NCBI RefSeq assembly: GCF_900113455.1
Contig: NZ_FOPI01000021.1
Location: 1-39,856, forward strand
Direction: 5' to 3'
DNA: 39,856 nucleotides
Origin: Ligilactobacillus ruminis DSM 20403 = NBRC 102161
Lineage (GTDB): Bacteria > Bacillota > Bacilli > Lactobacillales > Lactobacillaceae
The notes beneath the pieces were generated by a model. The model searched no databases, was not told where the DNA came from, and saw nothing but the letters and a program-made list of their open reading frames with translations. Positions within the stretch are counted from its first letter, which is position 1. Each line of letters starts with the position of its first letter. Made by a program: the position numbers and the translations under genes. This document shows positions 7,390 to 16,056 of the stretch, one piece after another.

Positions 7390-9127
7390 GATTTATTTTG
7401 AAGACTCCTTTTCTATAAAATGCTAATACTAGCAATGAGATCCAGGTCATCACGGAAATAATTATTCCGACATAGTATGATTTTGAAGGACTGTATCCAA
7501 CGGTAATCGTATTGATTCCTTTTTTTGTTCTTACTTTGATTGTTCCGCGGGCACTATTGATAAGCGTTGTCCTTTTTCCGTTTAATTCAGCATAAGATCC
7601 TTTGTAACGAAGAGCCGGTAGGTCAACGTCGGCTTGTTTCCTGGTATGAATCTTATAGGTCATCTTGTTGCTTTCGCATAGGGGACTGACATGGATCTTT
7701 TTTCGACCGACGACGGCGATATTATTAATGATTGATAAATTGGTTTCATTGTATGAAACATTTCCGGTCGATCGGCGAGCCTTTTTTGGATAGTAGTCCA
7801 ATTCTCCATATTCGACCGGATAATTGAGCAGATAATCATAGTTGGAATTATTTACGAAGGTTCGGCCAGGCAATTGGTTAAAGGTATCCGTATTTTTCAA
7901 AAACTGACTTTGAGAATTTTTTAAAGCATTCAGCGAGTCATGGTGAAATCCTACATAAAACAGCATAAAAATACAAATTGTCAAAACAGGAACCATTCCC
8001 CTTTTGAACGTTGTATCAAATGTTTCTGATTCATACAAATCATTGACTGACAAACCAAGAATCACTGAGAGAAACATTGATGCATAGGAAAGGTACCTAA
8101 ACGTAAGCTGAATCATTCCTAATGGGGTGTCCGAAAGAACGTTCCATGGAAACGAGCCTGTTGAAACGATGATCAGTGAAATTCCCAAAACATATATTGC
8201 CGTCAATGTCTTTGAATGTGATTTCAAAATCCAGATACTTCCAAAAACAGCCGTTAAAATCAAAACAAGTCCGATGCCGCTTGTTGAAACAGAATTATTA
8301 AAGGATGTTTCAAGAACGTTCATCAATGTGTTGACTATTATAATTCCGGGTTGGGCAGACGTTACGTTTTTTCCGATAAAATCCGTCAGATAAGGAATGG
8401 TTATAAATAAAGTCAGCAAGACGGATATTCCTACAGCTTTAGACAATGAAAGAAAACGTTTTTTGCTTACCTTGTCAAAAATAAGTTTCATGATAAAAAT
8501 TGCAAACATTATCTCTGATGTTATAAAAACGCTCAGAACATGACTGTAAATTATTAGCGACATGCCGATGCCGAGCCAAGGCCATTTTGAGTTGTCTCTG
8601 AATAGCACTTCATAAAAGGCCCAAAAGGCAAGCGGTAGAAAGGAAGCGGCAATAAATTCTCCAAAAACGGCAGTTGACAAGCATAAATGGTACGAGCCTA
8701 AGGTATATGAAAGAGAAAAGACCATTGCTGCAATCCGACGTTTGCTGAAAGCTTTCATGCTAAAGTATGCGATTATAAACGTCATTAGCATTATCAGACC
8801 GTACCAACAATAAAATGCAGTCACTGGTTTGAAAAAAAGTCTTAAAACCGCCCAAGGGTACAAGAAGACATTCGGATAAAACAAAAAATTACCTACTCCG
8901 GTATGCTGAAAAGCATCGGTAGCGATAAAGGTCAAAAAATTTCCTCTTTTCAGATTAAGAAAAATTTGTTCAGCACGCTGTCCATGAAAAGACCAGTCGC
9001 TACGAACTTCGATATTTCCCGTTTTAATTTTTGGATATGTCATGAATATAGTTATCATGGCAAATGAAAATATGATCATGACGTCTTGCAAGTATTTATT
9101 TTTGAATAATTTCTTAATGAAGTTCAT
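7382..9127 (-). CDS. PTPS-related GT-C-like multi-spanning membrane protein
   Basis: The 581-residue protein (MNFIKKLFKNKYLQDVMIIF) has around twelve membrane helices, an exterior region from about residue 415 (YDYLLNYPVEYGELDYYPKK) and a final C-terminal helix. It is a homologue of the protein at 584-2341 and falls in the PF10131 membrane family, a GT-C-like group. I chose the ATG at 9127 because GAGGGAAG lies just upstream; a longer reading from TTG 9142 would run through that site. It overlaps the acyltransferase downstream, so glycosylation and acylation of one polymer is a reasonable inference. Upstream is a hairpin separating it from thrC. Confidence 0.7.
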   Translation of the reverse strand: MNFIKKLFKNKYLQDVMIIFSFAMITIFMTYPKIKTGNIEVRSDWSFHGQRAEQIFLNLKRGNFLTFIATDAFQHTGVGNFLFYPNVFLYPWAVLRLFFKPVTAFYCWYGLIMLMTFIIAYFSMKAFSKRRIAAMVFSLSYTLGSYHLCLSTAVFGEFIAASFLPLAFWAFYEVLFRDNSKWPWLGIGMSLIIYSHVLSVFITSEIMFAIFIMKLIFDKVSKKRFLSLSKAVGISVLLTLFITIPYLTDFIGKNVTSAQPGIIIVNTLMNVLETSFNNSVSTSGIGLVLILTAVFGSIWILKSHSKTLTAIYVLGISLIIVSTGSFPWNVLSDTPLGMIQLTFRYLSYASMFLSVILGLSVNDLYESETFDTTFKRGMVPVLTICIFMLFYVGFHHDSLNALKNSQSQFLKNTDTFNQLPGRTFVNNSNYDYLLNYPVEYGELDYYPKKARRSTGNVSYNETNLSIINNIAVVGRKKIHVSPLCESNKMTYKIHTRKQADVDLPALRYKGSYAELNGKRTTLINSARGTIKVRTKKGINTITVGYSPSKSYYVGIIISVMTWISLLVLAFYRKGVFKINHE

Positions 9128-9153
9128 TCTATCTTCCCTCAATCATACATATG

Positions 9154-9189
9154 AATCGCCTCACCAAAATGTTTTTTAGTGAGGCGATT
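9154..9189. terminator. Hairpin between thrC and the downstream membrane-protein gene
   Basis: AATCGCCTCAC (9154-9164) pairs with GTGAGGCGATT (9179-9189). The T-rich tract is in the loop or on the plus-strand side, so its efficiency as a thrC terminator is uncertain. Confidence 0.5.
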
Positions 9190-9242
9190 TCTATTATATT
9201 ACGTTATGAAAATAACTATTTGAATATATCACAATTAGATTG

Positions 9243-10730
9243 CTATTTCAAAATTTCTACAACCGTGTCCTTCATCTCATCCGGTGAAACGACCGTATCA
9301 TGCAAAGTCGGTGCATCGAACAAACGCTGGACCGTTTCAGGCAGTTTGACGCTGATCTTTTCCTGAAGGTACTTGACTGCCTCGAGACCTTCTTCGTCTT
9401 TTCCCTTGGCATCTAAGGCATTTAAAACTGCTTGCGGGAATTTATACGGGCTTGCCGTTGAAACAACGACGAGCGGGCTGTTATCGCCCGTATTTGCCTT
9501 ATAGCTTTCGGCAGCTTTGGATGCAACGGCCGTATGCGGATCGATTGCCGTCTTGTCTGCAGAAAAGATGCGCGAAATTTCAGCAGCCGTTTCGTCTTCA
9601 GTTGCAAAATCAGCTGCGAAATCGGCGAGCTTTGTGCGCATATCGGAGTCAATCGTGTATTTTCCTGAAACCGACAGCCGATTCATCAATTCGGCCGTCT
9701 TATTGGCATCTTCGCCCGAAACATAGAACAACAAACGTTCAAGGTTGCTTGAAACGAGAATGTCCATGGAAGGAGAGCTCGTGACGTAGAATGGACGATT
9801 CTTGTCATACGTGCCTTCATTGAAGAAATCGGTCAAGATGTTGTTCTTGTTTGAAGCACAGATGAGCTTGTTGACGGGAAGACCGAGCTTCTTTGCGAAC
9901 CATCCTGCGAGGATGTCGCCGAAGTTGCCCGTCGGAACGCTGAAATTGATCTTGTCTCCGACTGAGATCCTGCCATCTTTGACGAGTTTTCCGTAAGCAT
10001 AGAAATAGTACACGATCTGCGGGAAGAGTCGTCCGATGTTGATCGAGTTGGCAGAAGAGAATTGATAACCTACCTCGGCAATCGTTTCAGCGAGTTCTTT
10101 GTCATTGAAAAGTTTTTTGACGTTTGTTTGAGCAACGTCGAAATTGCCGGTAATCCCGACGACGTGCGTGTTTTTTCCTGTTTGCGTCAGCATCTGCTTT
10201 TCTTGAATGGCACTGACGCCGTCTTTTGGATAAAAGACAATGATTTGCGTGTTCGGAACGTCGGCAAATCCAGCCATGGCAGCTTTGCCGGTATCGCCTG
10301 ACGTTGCAGTCAAAATGACGATATCCTTGTCTGAACCGTTCTTTTTGGCCGCAACGGTCATTAAATGCGGAAGAAGCTGCAAAGCAACGTCCTTGAAAGC
10401 AATCGTCGGACCATGGAAAAGCTCAAGGTAGGCGTTGTCCGCATGATAGTCGACCGGTGCTATTTCTTGGGTATCCCATTGATCTCCATATGCTTTGTCG
10501 ATGCATGAGCGCAGTTCCTCATCAGTGTAGTCGGAAAAAAGCGGACGCAGAATCTTGTATGCCAAATCCTGGTACGACAGGTCTTTTAATTCGTTTAAAT
10601 CAAGGTCGATTTCAGGAATTGACGTTGGAACGTACAAGCCGCCATCAGGACTGAGGCCTTGAAGGACGGCTTGTGAGGCAGTAATCGTTTGACCTTTTGG
10701 ATCGCGCGTGCTGCGATAGAGAGTTTGCAT
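9243..10730 (-). CDS. thrC: Threonine synthase
   Basis: The enzyme converts O-phospho-L-homoserine to threonine with pyridoxal phosphate, the last step of threonine synthesis. The 495-residue protein begins MQTLYRSTRDPKGQ. It has the cofactor-binding lysine in HGPTIAFKD (Lys113) and the phosphate-binding loop TSGDTGKA (143-150). Its length is that of the long-form (yeast/E. coli-like) threonine synthases. The start at 10730 is preceded by AAAGGGG at a normal distance; an upstream in-frame start would lack a ribosome binding site. It is divergent from hom-thrB with a shared 190-base intergenic region, so the full branch from aspartate semialdehyde to threonine is in one place. Confidence 0.95.
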   Translation of the reverse strand: MQTLYRSTRDPKGQTITASQAVLQGLSPDGGLYVPTSIPEIDLDLNELKDLSYQDLAYKILRPLFSDYTDEELRSCIDKAYGDQWDTQEIAPVDYHADNAYLELFHGPTIAFKDVALQLLPHLMTVAAKKNGSDKDIVILTATSGDTGKAAMAGFADVPNTQIIVFYPKDGVSAIQEKQMLTQTGKNTHVVGITGNFDVAQTNVKKLFNDKELAETIAEVGYQFSSANSINIGRLFPQIVYYFYAYGKLVKDGRISVGDKINFSVPTGNFGDILAGWFAKKLGLPVNKLICASNKNNILTDFFNEGTYDKNRPFYVTSSPSMDILVSSNLERLLFYVSGEDANKTAELMNRLSVSGKYTIDSDMRTKLADFAADFATEDETAAEISRIFSADKTAIDPHTAVASKAAESYKANTGDNSPLVVVSTASPYKFPQAVLNALDAKGKDEEGLEAVKYLQEKISVKLPETVQRLFDAPTLHDTVVSPDEMKDTVVEILK

Positions 10731-10810
10731 GTGAAATACCCCTTTCAAAAATTTCAAATTTCGAAGATTAATGCTGATAAAACTGATAATGTTCGCATTG
10801 CTTTAAATAA

Positions 10811-10839
10811 ATTATAATCATCATAGTGCTTTTCGGCAA
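10811..10839 (-). promoter_or_regulatory. thrC promoter
   Basis: On the minus strand TTGCCG (10834-10839), a 17-base spacer, and a perfect TATAAT (10811-10816). The leader is about 75 bases and contains no T-box-like structure that I can see. Confidence 0.6.
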
Positions 10840-10877
10840 CAAATTTATAGAATACGTAGGTTTTTAATGTCTCCTTA

Positions 10878-10886
10878 TGTTAGAAT
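10878..10886 (+). promoter_or_regulatory. hom-thrB promoter (extended -10)
   Basis: TGT followed by TAGAAT gives an extended -10 about 34 bases before the hom start. No convincing -35 is seen. Confidence 0.45.
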
Positions 10887-10919
10887 AGTAACAAATAAAC
10901 CAAGTGGGGGTAGCATTAC

Positions 10920-12206
10920 ATGGAAACAATCAAAATTGGCATTTTGGGTCTCGGAACCGTTGGCAGCGGCGTGATTCGCATCTTGCGCGATCATGCTGAA
11001 AAAATTTCCAACATTACAGGCAGAAGACTCGAAGTCAAGACAGTTGTCGTGCACAATCTCAAAAAGAAGCGTTCCGTTGATTTGACAGGCATCAATCTGA
11101 CGGACAATGCGGACGATGTTCTTTGTGATGACGAGATTCAAATGGTTGTCGAGGTTATGGGGACGGTCAATACCGCAAAAGAGTATATTGAAAGGGCTTT
11201 GAAAGCCGGCAAGCATGTCATTACGGCAAACAAGGATCTTATCGCAACGCACGGCCCTGAACTGATCAGCCTTGCAAAAGAACATGGCTGCGATCTTTGC
11301 TATGAAGCCAGCGTTGCCGGCGGCATCCCGATTTTGCGCACGATCGTCAACTCTTTTGCTGCCGATCGAATTATCGAAGTTCGCGGAATCGTCAACGGGA
11401 CGACGAACTATATCATGACACAGATGAACAAAAACGGTGCTTCATATGAAGATGCGCTTGAATCAGCACAAGAGCTTGGCTTTGCTGAAGCCGATCCGAC
11501 AAACGACGTTGACGGGATTGATGCTGCCTATAAGATGATCATTTTGACGCAGTTTGCATTCGGCAAAGACGTTACGATGGATCAGGTCAAGGTTAAAGGC
11601 ATCCGCGGAATTCAGAAGGCTGATATTGCGGAAGCAAAGCGCTTGGGATACGTGATCAAGCTTCTTGGAATCGCCAAACTTGTCAACGGGCACATCGATG
11701 TTTCCGTCGGACCAGTGCTCGTACCGCAAACGCAGCCGCTTGCTGCCATTCAAAACGAAAACAACGCTGTCGTCGTGACGGGATCTGCCGTTGGCGAAAC
11801 GATGTTTTATGGACCTGGCGCAGGCGAATTGCCAACGGCGAACAGCGTTTTGAGCGATATTACTTCTGTCACGAAAAATATCGTTATGGGAACGACGGGA
11901 TTTAGTTTTAACGATTACACGAATGAGCTTGAACTTGCGGATGATTCTGAAGTCGTTTATCCGTACTATCTGTCGCTGCAAGTGCTTGACAAGCCAGGAC
12001 AGATGCTAAAGCTGACCGAAATCATGACTGAATATGAAGCAAGTTTCCGTTTGATTACGCAAACGCAAATGAATGATCGTTTTGCGCGCGTTTCAATGGT
12101 AACTCATGAAATGTCCGAATCACAACTGAATCATATTGTGGAAAAACTCAATGAACTCGAAGAAATTTCCGTGCTTGCGGCTTATAAAGTTCTTCCCGAA
12201 AAATAG
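10920..12206 (+). CDS. hom: Homoserine dehydrogenase with ACT domain
   Basis: The enzyme reduces aspartate semialdehyde to homoserine with NAD(P)H. The 428-residue protein has a Rossmann loop GLGTVGSG (10-17), the catalytic lysine in ITANKDL (Lys105) and the substrate-site block DVDGIDAAYK (196-205). A C-terminal ACT domain, beginning near YYLSLQVLDKPGQM (about 346), usually binds threonine as feedback inhibitor. The start codon follows GGGGG (10906-10910). It is the first gene of a two-gene operon with thrB, twelve bases downstream. Confidence 0.96.
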   Translation: METIKIGILGLGTVGSGVIRILRDHAEKISNITGRRLEVKTVVVHNLKKKRSVDLTGINLTDNADDVLCDDEIQMVVEVMGTVNTAKEYIERALKAGKHVITANKDLIATHGPELISLAKEHGCDLCYEASVAGGIPILRTIVNSFAADRIIEVRGIVNGTTNYIMTQMNKNGASYEDALESAQELGFAEADPTNDVDGIDAAYKMIILTQFAFGKDVTMDQVKVKGIRGIQKADIAEAKRLGYVIKLLGIAKLVNGHIDVSVGPVLVPQTQPLAAIQNENNAVVVTGSAVGETMFYGPGAGELPTANSVLSDITSVTKNIVMGTTGFSFNDYTNELELADDSEVVYPYYLSLQVLDKPGQMLKLTEIMTEYEASFRLITQTQMNDRFARVSMVTHEMSESQLNHIVEKLNELEEISVLAAYKVLPEK

Positions 12207-12218
12207 CGGAGGTTATTC

Positions 12219-13091
12219 ATGACACTTAAAATAAGGGTTCCGGCAACCAGCGCCAATCTTGGACCAGGCTTTGACTCACTTGGCATTGCTGTTTCATCAT
12301 ACCTCACGGTCACCGTTTATGGCAAAGCACCGAAGTGGAAGGTCGACCACAAGATGGGACATGCGATTCCAAGCGACGAACGCAATATGATCGTTGCAAC
12401 AGCGATTAAGACGAATCCTGAGCTGGAGCCGCAGCATATTAAGGTAACGTCCGAGATTCCGTTGGCACACGGACTGGGAAGCAGCTCATCGGCACTGATC
12501 GCAGGCGTCGTCATGGCAAACGAGGTCGGAAAGATGCATTTGACAAATGAGCAGATTCTTCAAAAAGCTGCTGAAATGGAAGGACATCCGGACAACGTGG
12601 CTCCGGCATTATACGGGGATTTCGTCGTTTCAACGATGGTCGACGGCGATGTTTCAAGCATCAAGCTCAAATTTCCTGATTTGACGATGGTTGCGTATAT
12701 CCCTGCATACGATTTGGCCACGGCTGACGCACGCAACGTCTTGCCGGCAAAGTTTCCGTTTTCTGAAGCCGTCGCGGCGGGAAGCATCGGAAACGTTTTG
12801 GTTGCGGCACTCGTTGCCGGTGACATGAAGACTGCGGGCAAAATGATTGAAAGCGATCGTTATCACGAAACTTATCGTGAAAAGCTCGTCCCGCATCTTC
12901 CGATTTTAAGAGAAATCGGACACAGAACAGGTGCGATGGCCACGTACCTCAGCGGTGCCGGTCCAACTGTCATGAGCTTTTTGCCGCATGACAAGGTTGA
13001 AGAATATATTGATTTGGGTAAAAAAGCCGGGTTAAAAGACGAGTATCGAATTTTGCAAATTGAACGTGAAGGTGTTCATGTGGACAGATGA
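12219..13091 (+). CDS. thrB: Homoserine kinase
   Basis: The enzyme phosphorylates homoserine to O-phosphohomoserine, the substrate of threonine synthase. The 290-residue protein belongs to the GHMP kinase family. Its N-terminal block is RVPATSANLGPGFDSLG, the ATP loop is PLAHGLGSSSSA (81-92), and the C-terminal GHMP motif is LSGAGPTVMSF. GGAGG lies just before the ATG. It is co-transcribed with hom and closed by a strong terminator immediately at its stop codon. Confidence 0.96.
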   Translation: MTLKIRVPATSANLGPGFDSLGIAVSSYLTVTVYGKAPKWKVDHKMGHAIPSDERNMIVATAIKTNPELEPQHIKVTSEIPLAHGLGSSSSALIAGVVMANEVGKMHLTNEQILQKAAEMEGHPDNVAPALYGDFVVSTMVDGDVSSIKLKFPDLTMVAYIPAYDLATADARNVLPAKFPFSEAVAAGSIGNVLVAALVAGDMKTAGKMIESDRYHETYREKLVPHLPILREIGHRTGAMATYLSGAGPTVMSFLPHDKVEEYIDLGKKAGLKDEYRILQIEREGVHVDR

Positions 13092-13127
13092 AAAAAGCCG
13101 GTTGGAAAATCCAGCCGGCCTTTTTTT
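13091..13127. terminator. Bidirectional terminator after thrB
   Basis: AAAAAAGCCGGTTGG and CCAGCCGGCCTTTTTTT form a stem with A and T tracts on both sides. It serves thrB and the convergent gene ending at 13126. Confidence 0.9.
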
Positions 13128-14187
13128 ATGATTGTTCTGTGGCAATTTCTTCTTGATTACTGTTTTTGTTGTCATTGAGCAGGGTATATGTGAAGTGTAC
13201 CCATGCCAGTACGCAGGCTATTATGCACCATTGAATGGCGAAGTGCCATGTTCCGAAAAGAGATGCGCAATTGGTTATGATGCTTATCAGGATGGAGATG
13301 GCGGCGTACTTGAGGTATTTATTATCCATGAAAGTCAGAATGACAAGGAGTATATCCAGCAGATAGGTATATCGTTCGTGCATGGCTGGAAGAAACAGTG
13401 GACAGGTCCATGTAAACCATGCTGCAGCAGCCATATAACTGGTTGCATTTTCGAGATTGATTTTTCCGGACATAATCAAGTATAGTGCGATGCCGCATAA
13501 GGTAACTGTAAGAATTATTGCTGTTTGATGCAGTAATTTATAATCATTGCCAATCAGAATCCAAAAACTTGGGGCACTTATGGACATTTGTTTATAAGTG
13601 CCTGTTTGATTTGCGTAAATTTTAAATGGGGCAAGCAAGTTTCTTCCGTTCAGATATGCAGGAAGTCCAGAAAGCCAGAATATGCCCACGGAGGCTAAAA
13701 AATACATGATACTAAAACGTTTCTTGTAAACATAATAGCAAATGATGAACGGAACAATGAAAATCGTCTGAAACTTGAAGGAAAAGCCAAGTCCAAGCAT
13801 TATGAAAGACAAAAGGTATTTTTCTTCAAACAGGAATAGCAGTGTGAGAATAACGAACGTTGTATAAATGGAATCAGATTGTCCCCAGTAAGAAGAGTTG
13901 AGTATTACTGTTGGCAGGAAAAGAACAATGGAGTATATGCTGGAGAATATGAAGGAATTGTTCTTTTTTGTCAGACGCATGCACAGTAACCCTGCACTCA
14001 CTGCCAGGATGTAATCGAATAGTATTGAGAGAATCTTGTACATGACAACACAGTTTCTATGAAGATAGGTAATCAAGGCGACAAATGTCTGATACAGAAT
14101 GTTATAGTCTCCGACCTGTGTTCCAAGAGCATGCAGTCCTCCTTTGGCATCTATTACGTTATACCATGGGATAAGGAAGGTCTTCAT
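13126..14187 (-). CDS. GT-C mannosyltransferase-like membrane protein, 5' frameshifted
   Basis: The 353-residue open frame has eight or nine membrane helices and the block SSYWGQSDSIYTTF, typical of GT-C polyprenyl-phosphate mannosyltransferase-like proteins (GT87/DUF2029 type). In these a loop acid and a WGQ.D motif lie after the second helix. The frame begins at an internal ATG (14187, MKTFLIPWYN) with no good ribosome binding site. The true start is almost certainly ATG 14312, behind AAGGGAGAAGAAA; it reads MFKFEKIFLDIIFKYKDKLF and then stops after YWS. Adding one base in a six-base homopolymer (14252-14257) restores LLVISILGLFIRYQG, the missing first helix, in frame with this protein. So the gene is either inactive, phase-variable, or affected by a sequencing error. 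Its likely role is transfer of a lipid-linked sugar to a surface polymer. Confidence 0.65.
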   Translation of the reverse strand: MKTFLIPWYNVIDAKGGLHALGTQVGDYNILYQTFVALITYLHRNCVVMYKILSILFDYILAVSAGLLCMRLTKKNNSFIFSSIYSIVLFLPTVILNSSYWGQSDSIYTTFVILTLLFLFEEKYLLSFIMLGLGFSFKFQTIFIVPFIICYYVYKKRFSIMYFLASVGIFWLSGLPAYLNGRNLLAPFKIYANQTGTYKQMSISAPSFWILIGNDYKLLHQTAIILTVTLCGIALYLIMSGKINLENATSYMAAAAWFTWTCPLFLPAMHERYTYLLDILLVILTFMDNKYLKYAAISILISIITNCASLFGTWHFAIQWCIIACVLAWVHFTYTLLNDNKNSNQEEIATEQS

Positions 14188-14312
14188 ATCCCAGGATATG
14201 AAGTGGATTCCTTGATAGCGGATGAATAGACCTAGTATGCTTATGACCAGTAAAAAAGTTTATCTTTATATTTAAAGATGATGTCTAAGAATATTTTTTC
14301 GAATTTAAACAT
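14188..14312 (-). pseudogene. Frameshifted 5' end of the GT-C gene
   Basis: This holds the original start codon (14312), its ribosome binding site just upstream, and 23 codons ending in TAA. The slip point is the A6 tract at 14252-14257 (T6 in the coding strand); seven would restore the frame. Upstream of 14312 nothing more than a short A+T-rich leader is seen. Confidence 0.65.
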
Positions 14313-14383
14313 TTTCTTCTCCCTTAAGTTTTAGTATTAAGCCTATTATATCGTAAAATTCGTTAAAAGACGATGCATAAAAA

Positions 14384-14415
14384 AACAGACACCTTTTGTA
14401 AGAAGGCGTCTGTTT
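14384..14415 (-). terminator. Terminator of the wall-binding repeat gene
   Basis: On the minus strand AAACAGACGCCTT pairs with AAGGTGTCTGTTT, followed by a T tract. It lies ten bases after the stop codon at 14426. Confidence 0.9.
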
Positions 14416-14425
14416 CTGCACATTG

Positions 14426-15784
14426 TCAGTCTGCGAACCAAAGCCTCAACGTTGAACCGTATGCTGCATATTCGCACGTTTGCCAGCCGGCCTTGTGTTG
14501 CTGCATTTTTCCTGCAACAAGGTCATAGGCGCTACCGTCATTTGAAACGTTTGTGATGATTTCCCTTACGTGAAGGGTTTGACCGTTGATCACGACGGGG
14601 CTGCCAACGTGAAGAGATGCAAGTTCTTTGTGTGCATTGCCGTAATATTCAAATAAGTAGTAGTTTCTAAGCGATGTCCAGGCGTAGACGTAATTGTCAG
14701 CAGGTACAGTTCCAGTTCCGCTGAACGATTTTACGGCATAACTATGACCGTTCAATGAGAACGTTGAATGGTTGCTTGGAGCGTATGTCTTGGAACTTCC
14801 GGTTGAAGGAAGTGGTTCCAATGCACCAGTGGATGTGTTGAAATAGTAATGATGTCCGTTTATCGTCTGATATCCGTACTGCATCTGACCGTTGCCCGCA
14901 TAGTAGACTGTCTTGCGCTGATTTGCGATATACTGAAGACCGGTCTTCATAGCACCATTACAATTATCAAAGAGATACCAGTGACCGTTGATTCTTTGTT
15001 GACCGTACTGCATCTGACCGTTGCCCGCATAGTAGACTGTCTTGTGCTGATTTGCGATATATTGAAGGCCGGTCTTCATAGCACCATTACAATTATCAAA
15101 GAGATACCAGTGACCGTTGATCCTTTGCTGTCCGTACTGCATTTGGCCATTGCCCGCATAGTAAACGGTCTTACGTTGATTAGCAATCCACTGGAAACCA
15201 GTCTTCATAGCACCGGTGCCGCCATCGAAGAGATACCAGTGACCGTTGATTCTTTGTTGACCGTATTGCATTTGTCCGTTACGGGCATAGTAGACTGTTT
15301 TATGTTGTTCGGGAATCCATTGGAATCCTGTTTTGTAATGTCCGTTGTTATCGAAGAGATACCAGTGACCGTTGATTCTTTGTTGACCGTATTGCATTTG
15401 TCCGTTACGGGCATAGTAGACTGTTTTATGTTGTTCGGGAATCCATTGGAATCCTGTTTTGTAATGTCCGTTGTTATCGAAGAGATACCAGTGACCGTTG
15501 ATTCTTTGTTGACCGTATTGCATTTGTCCGTTACGGGCATAGTAGACTGTTTTATGTTGTTCGGGAATCCATTGGAATCCTGTTTTGTAATGTCCGTTGT
15601 TATCGAAGAGATACCAGTGACCGTTGATTCTTTGTTGGCCTCGGCGCACGGATGCTGCTTCAATCGTTGGGATTGCTGATCCGTCACCGCTATTAATAAT
15701 GTCGGACATCTGCATTCCTCCGACAAATCCTAAAACAGCCAATGAAACAAAAATTGATTTTTGGAATTTTGTAACGTGTTTCAT
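14426..15784 (-). CDS. Secreted wall-binding repeat protein with sortase-like C-terminus
   Basis: The 452-residue protein has a basic N-terminus and hydrophobic core (KSIFVSLAVLGFVGGM), and a probable signal cleavage near IEAAS (41-45). From residue 49 come six full repeats of 42-43 residues plus a partial one. Each has the pattern GQQRINGHWYLFD, then KTGFQWI, then KTVYYA.NGQMQY; this is the glucan/choline-binding wall-repeat family (PF01473). Residues from about 335 form a separate domain. Its last part has a His (385, GNAHKEL), an ASLHVGSPVVI strand, a Cys (437, GWQTCEY) and an Arg (447, TLRLWF). This order matches the His-Cys-Arg layout of sortases, although the protein lacks the usual TLxTC context in full. 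I chose ATG 15784 because GAGGTG lies eight or nine bases upstream; ATG 15790 is also possible. No LPxTG anchor is visible, so attachment would be non-covalent through the repeats. It is monocistronic. Confidence 0.75.
   Translation of the reverse strand: MKHVTKFQKSIFVSLAVLGFVGGMQMSDIINSGDGSAIPTIEAASVRRGQQRINGHWYLFDNNGHYKTGFQWIPEQHKTVYYARNGQMQYGQQRINGHWYLFDNNGHYKTGFQWIPEQHKTVYYARNGQMQYGQQRINGHWYLFDNNGHYKTGFQWIPEQHKTVYYARNGQMQYGQQRINGHWYLFDGGTGAMKTGFQWIANQRKTVYYAGNGQMQYGQQRINGHWYLFDNCNGAMKTGLQYIANQHKTVYYAGNGQMQYGQQRINGHWYLFDNCNGAMKTGLQYIANQRKTVYYAGNGQMQYGYQTINGHHYYFNTSTGALEPLPSTGSSKTYAPSNHSTFSLNGHSYAVKSFSGTGTVPADNYVYAWTSLRNYYLFEYYGNAHKELASLHVGSPVVINGQTLHVREIITNVSNDGSAYDLVAGKMQQHKAGWQTCEYAAYGSTLRLWFAD
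15225..15602 (-). repeat. Three perfect 126-bp tandem repeats inside the wall-binding gene
   Basis: Copies start at 15225, 15351 and 15477 and look identical base for base. They encode identical 42-residue wall-binding repeats. Repeats further along the protein have diverged, so these three are a recent duplication or have been homogenised. Confidence 0.9.
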
Positions 15785-15943
15785 ATCCATTGCACCTCGC
15801 CTTTCTCTATGCTTAAAATATACATAAAACTTATGGCTTTGATGTTTCAAAAGTTATGACAAATCGTTCAGTTTTTCAGTTTAATTATTTTGATGATGTG
15901 AAGAAATTGCGGATTTGTTGAATAATGCTAAATAAATTAGAAT

Positions 15944-15952
15944 ATTATATCA
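15944..15952 (-). promoter_or_regulatory. Possible promoter of the wall-binding repeat gene
   Basis: On the minus strand TGA plus TATAAT (15944-15949) makes an extended -10. A self-complementary AGACATGTCT (about 15952-15961) lies directly upstream. The leader to 15784 would be about 150 bases, in which I see no gene. Confidence 0.35.
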
Positions 15953-16056
15953 GACATGTCTATAAACAGGTTATCAGGATAATTATCGATACAATTTCTT
16001 GCTTCGTTGATTTATAATTAAAGTCAGTATGTTTCATAACAGAGAGGAGTATTTTC

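Noticed and set aside
10731-10919. T-box or threonine attenuator between thrC and hom
   Set aside because: There is no T-box motif, specifier loop or leader terminator; predicted leaders are short and unstructured.
14849-15679. 276-residue plus-strand frame opposite the wall-binding protein
   Set aside because: It is the antisense shadow of a highly repeated gene, without a ribosome binding site. The minus-strand frame has a signal peptide and a recognised repeat family.
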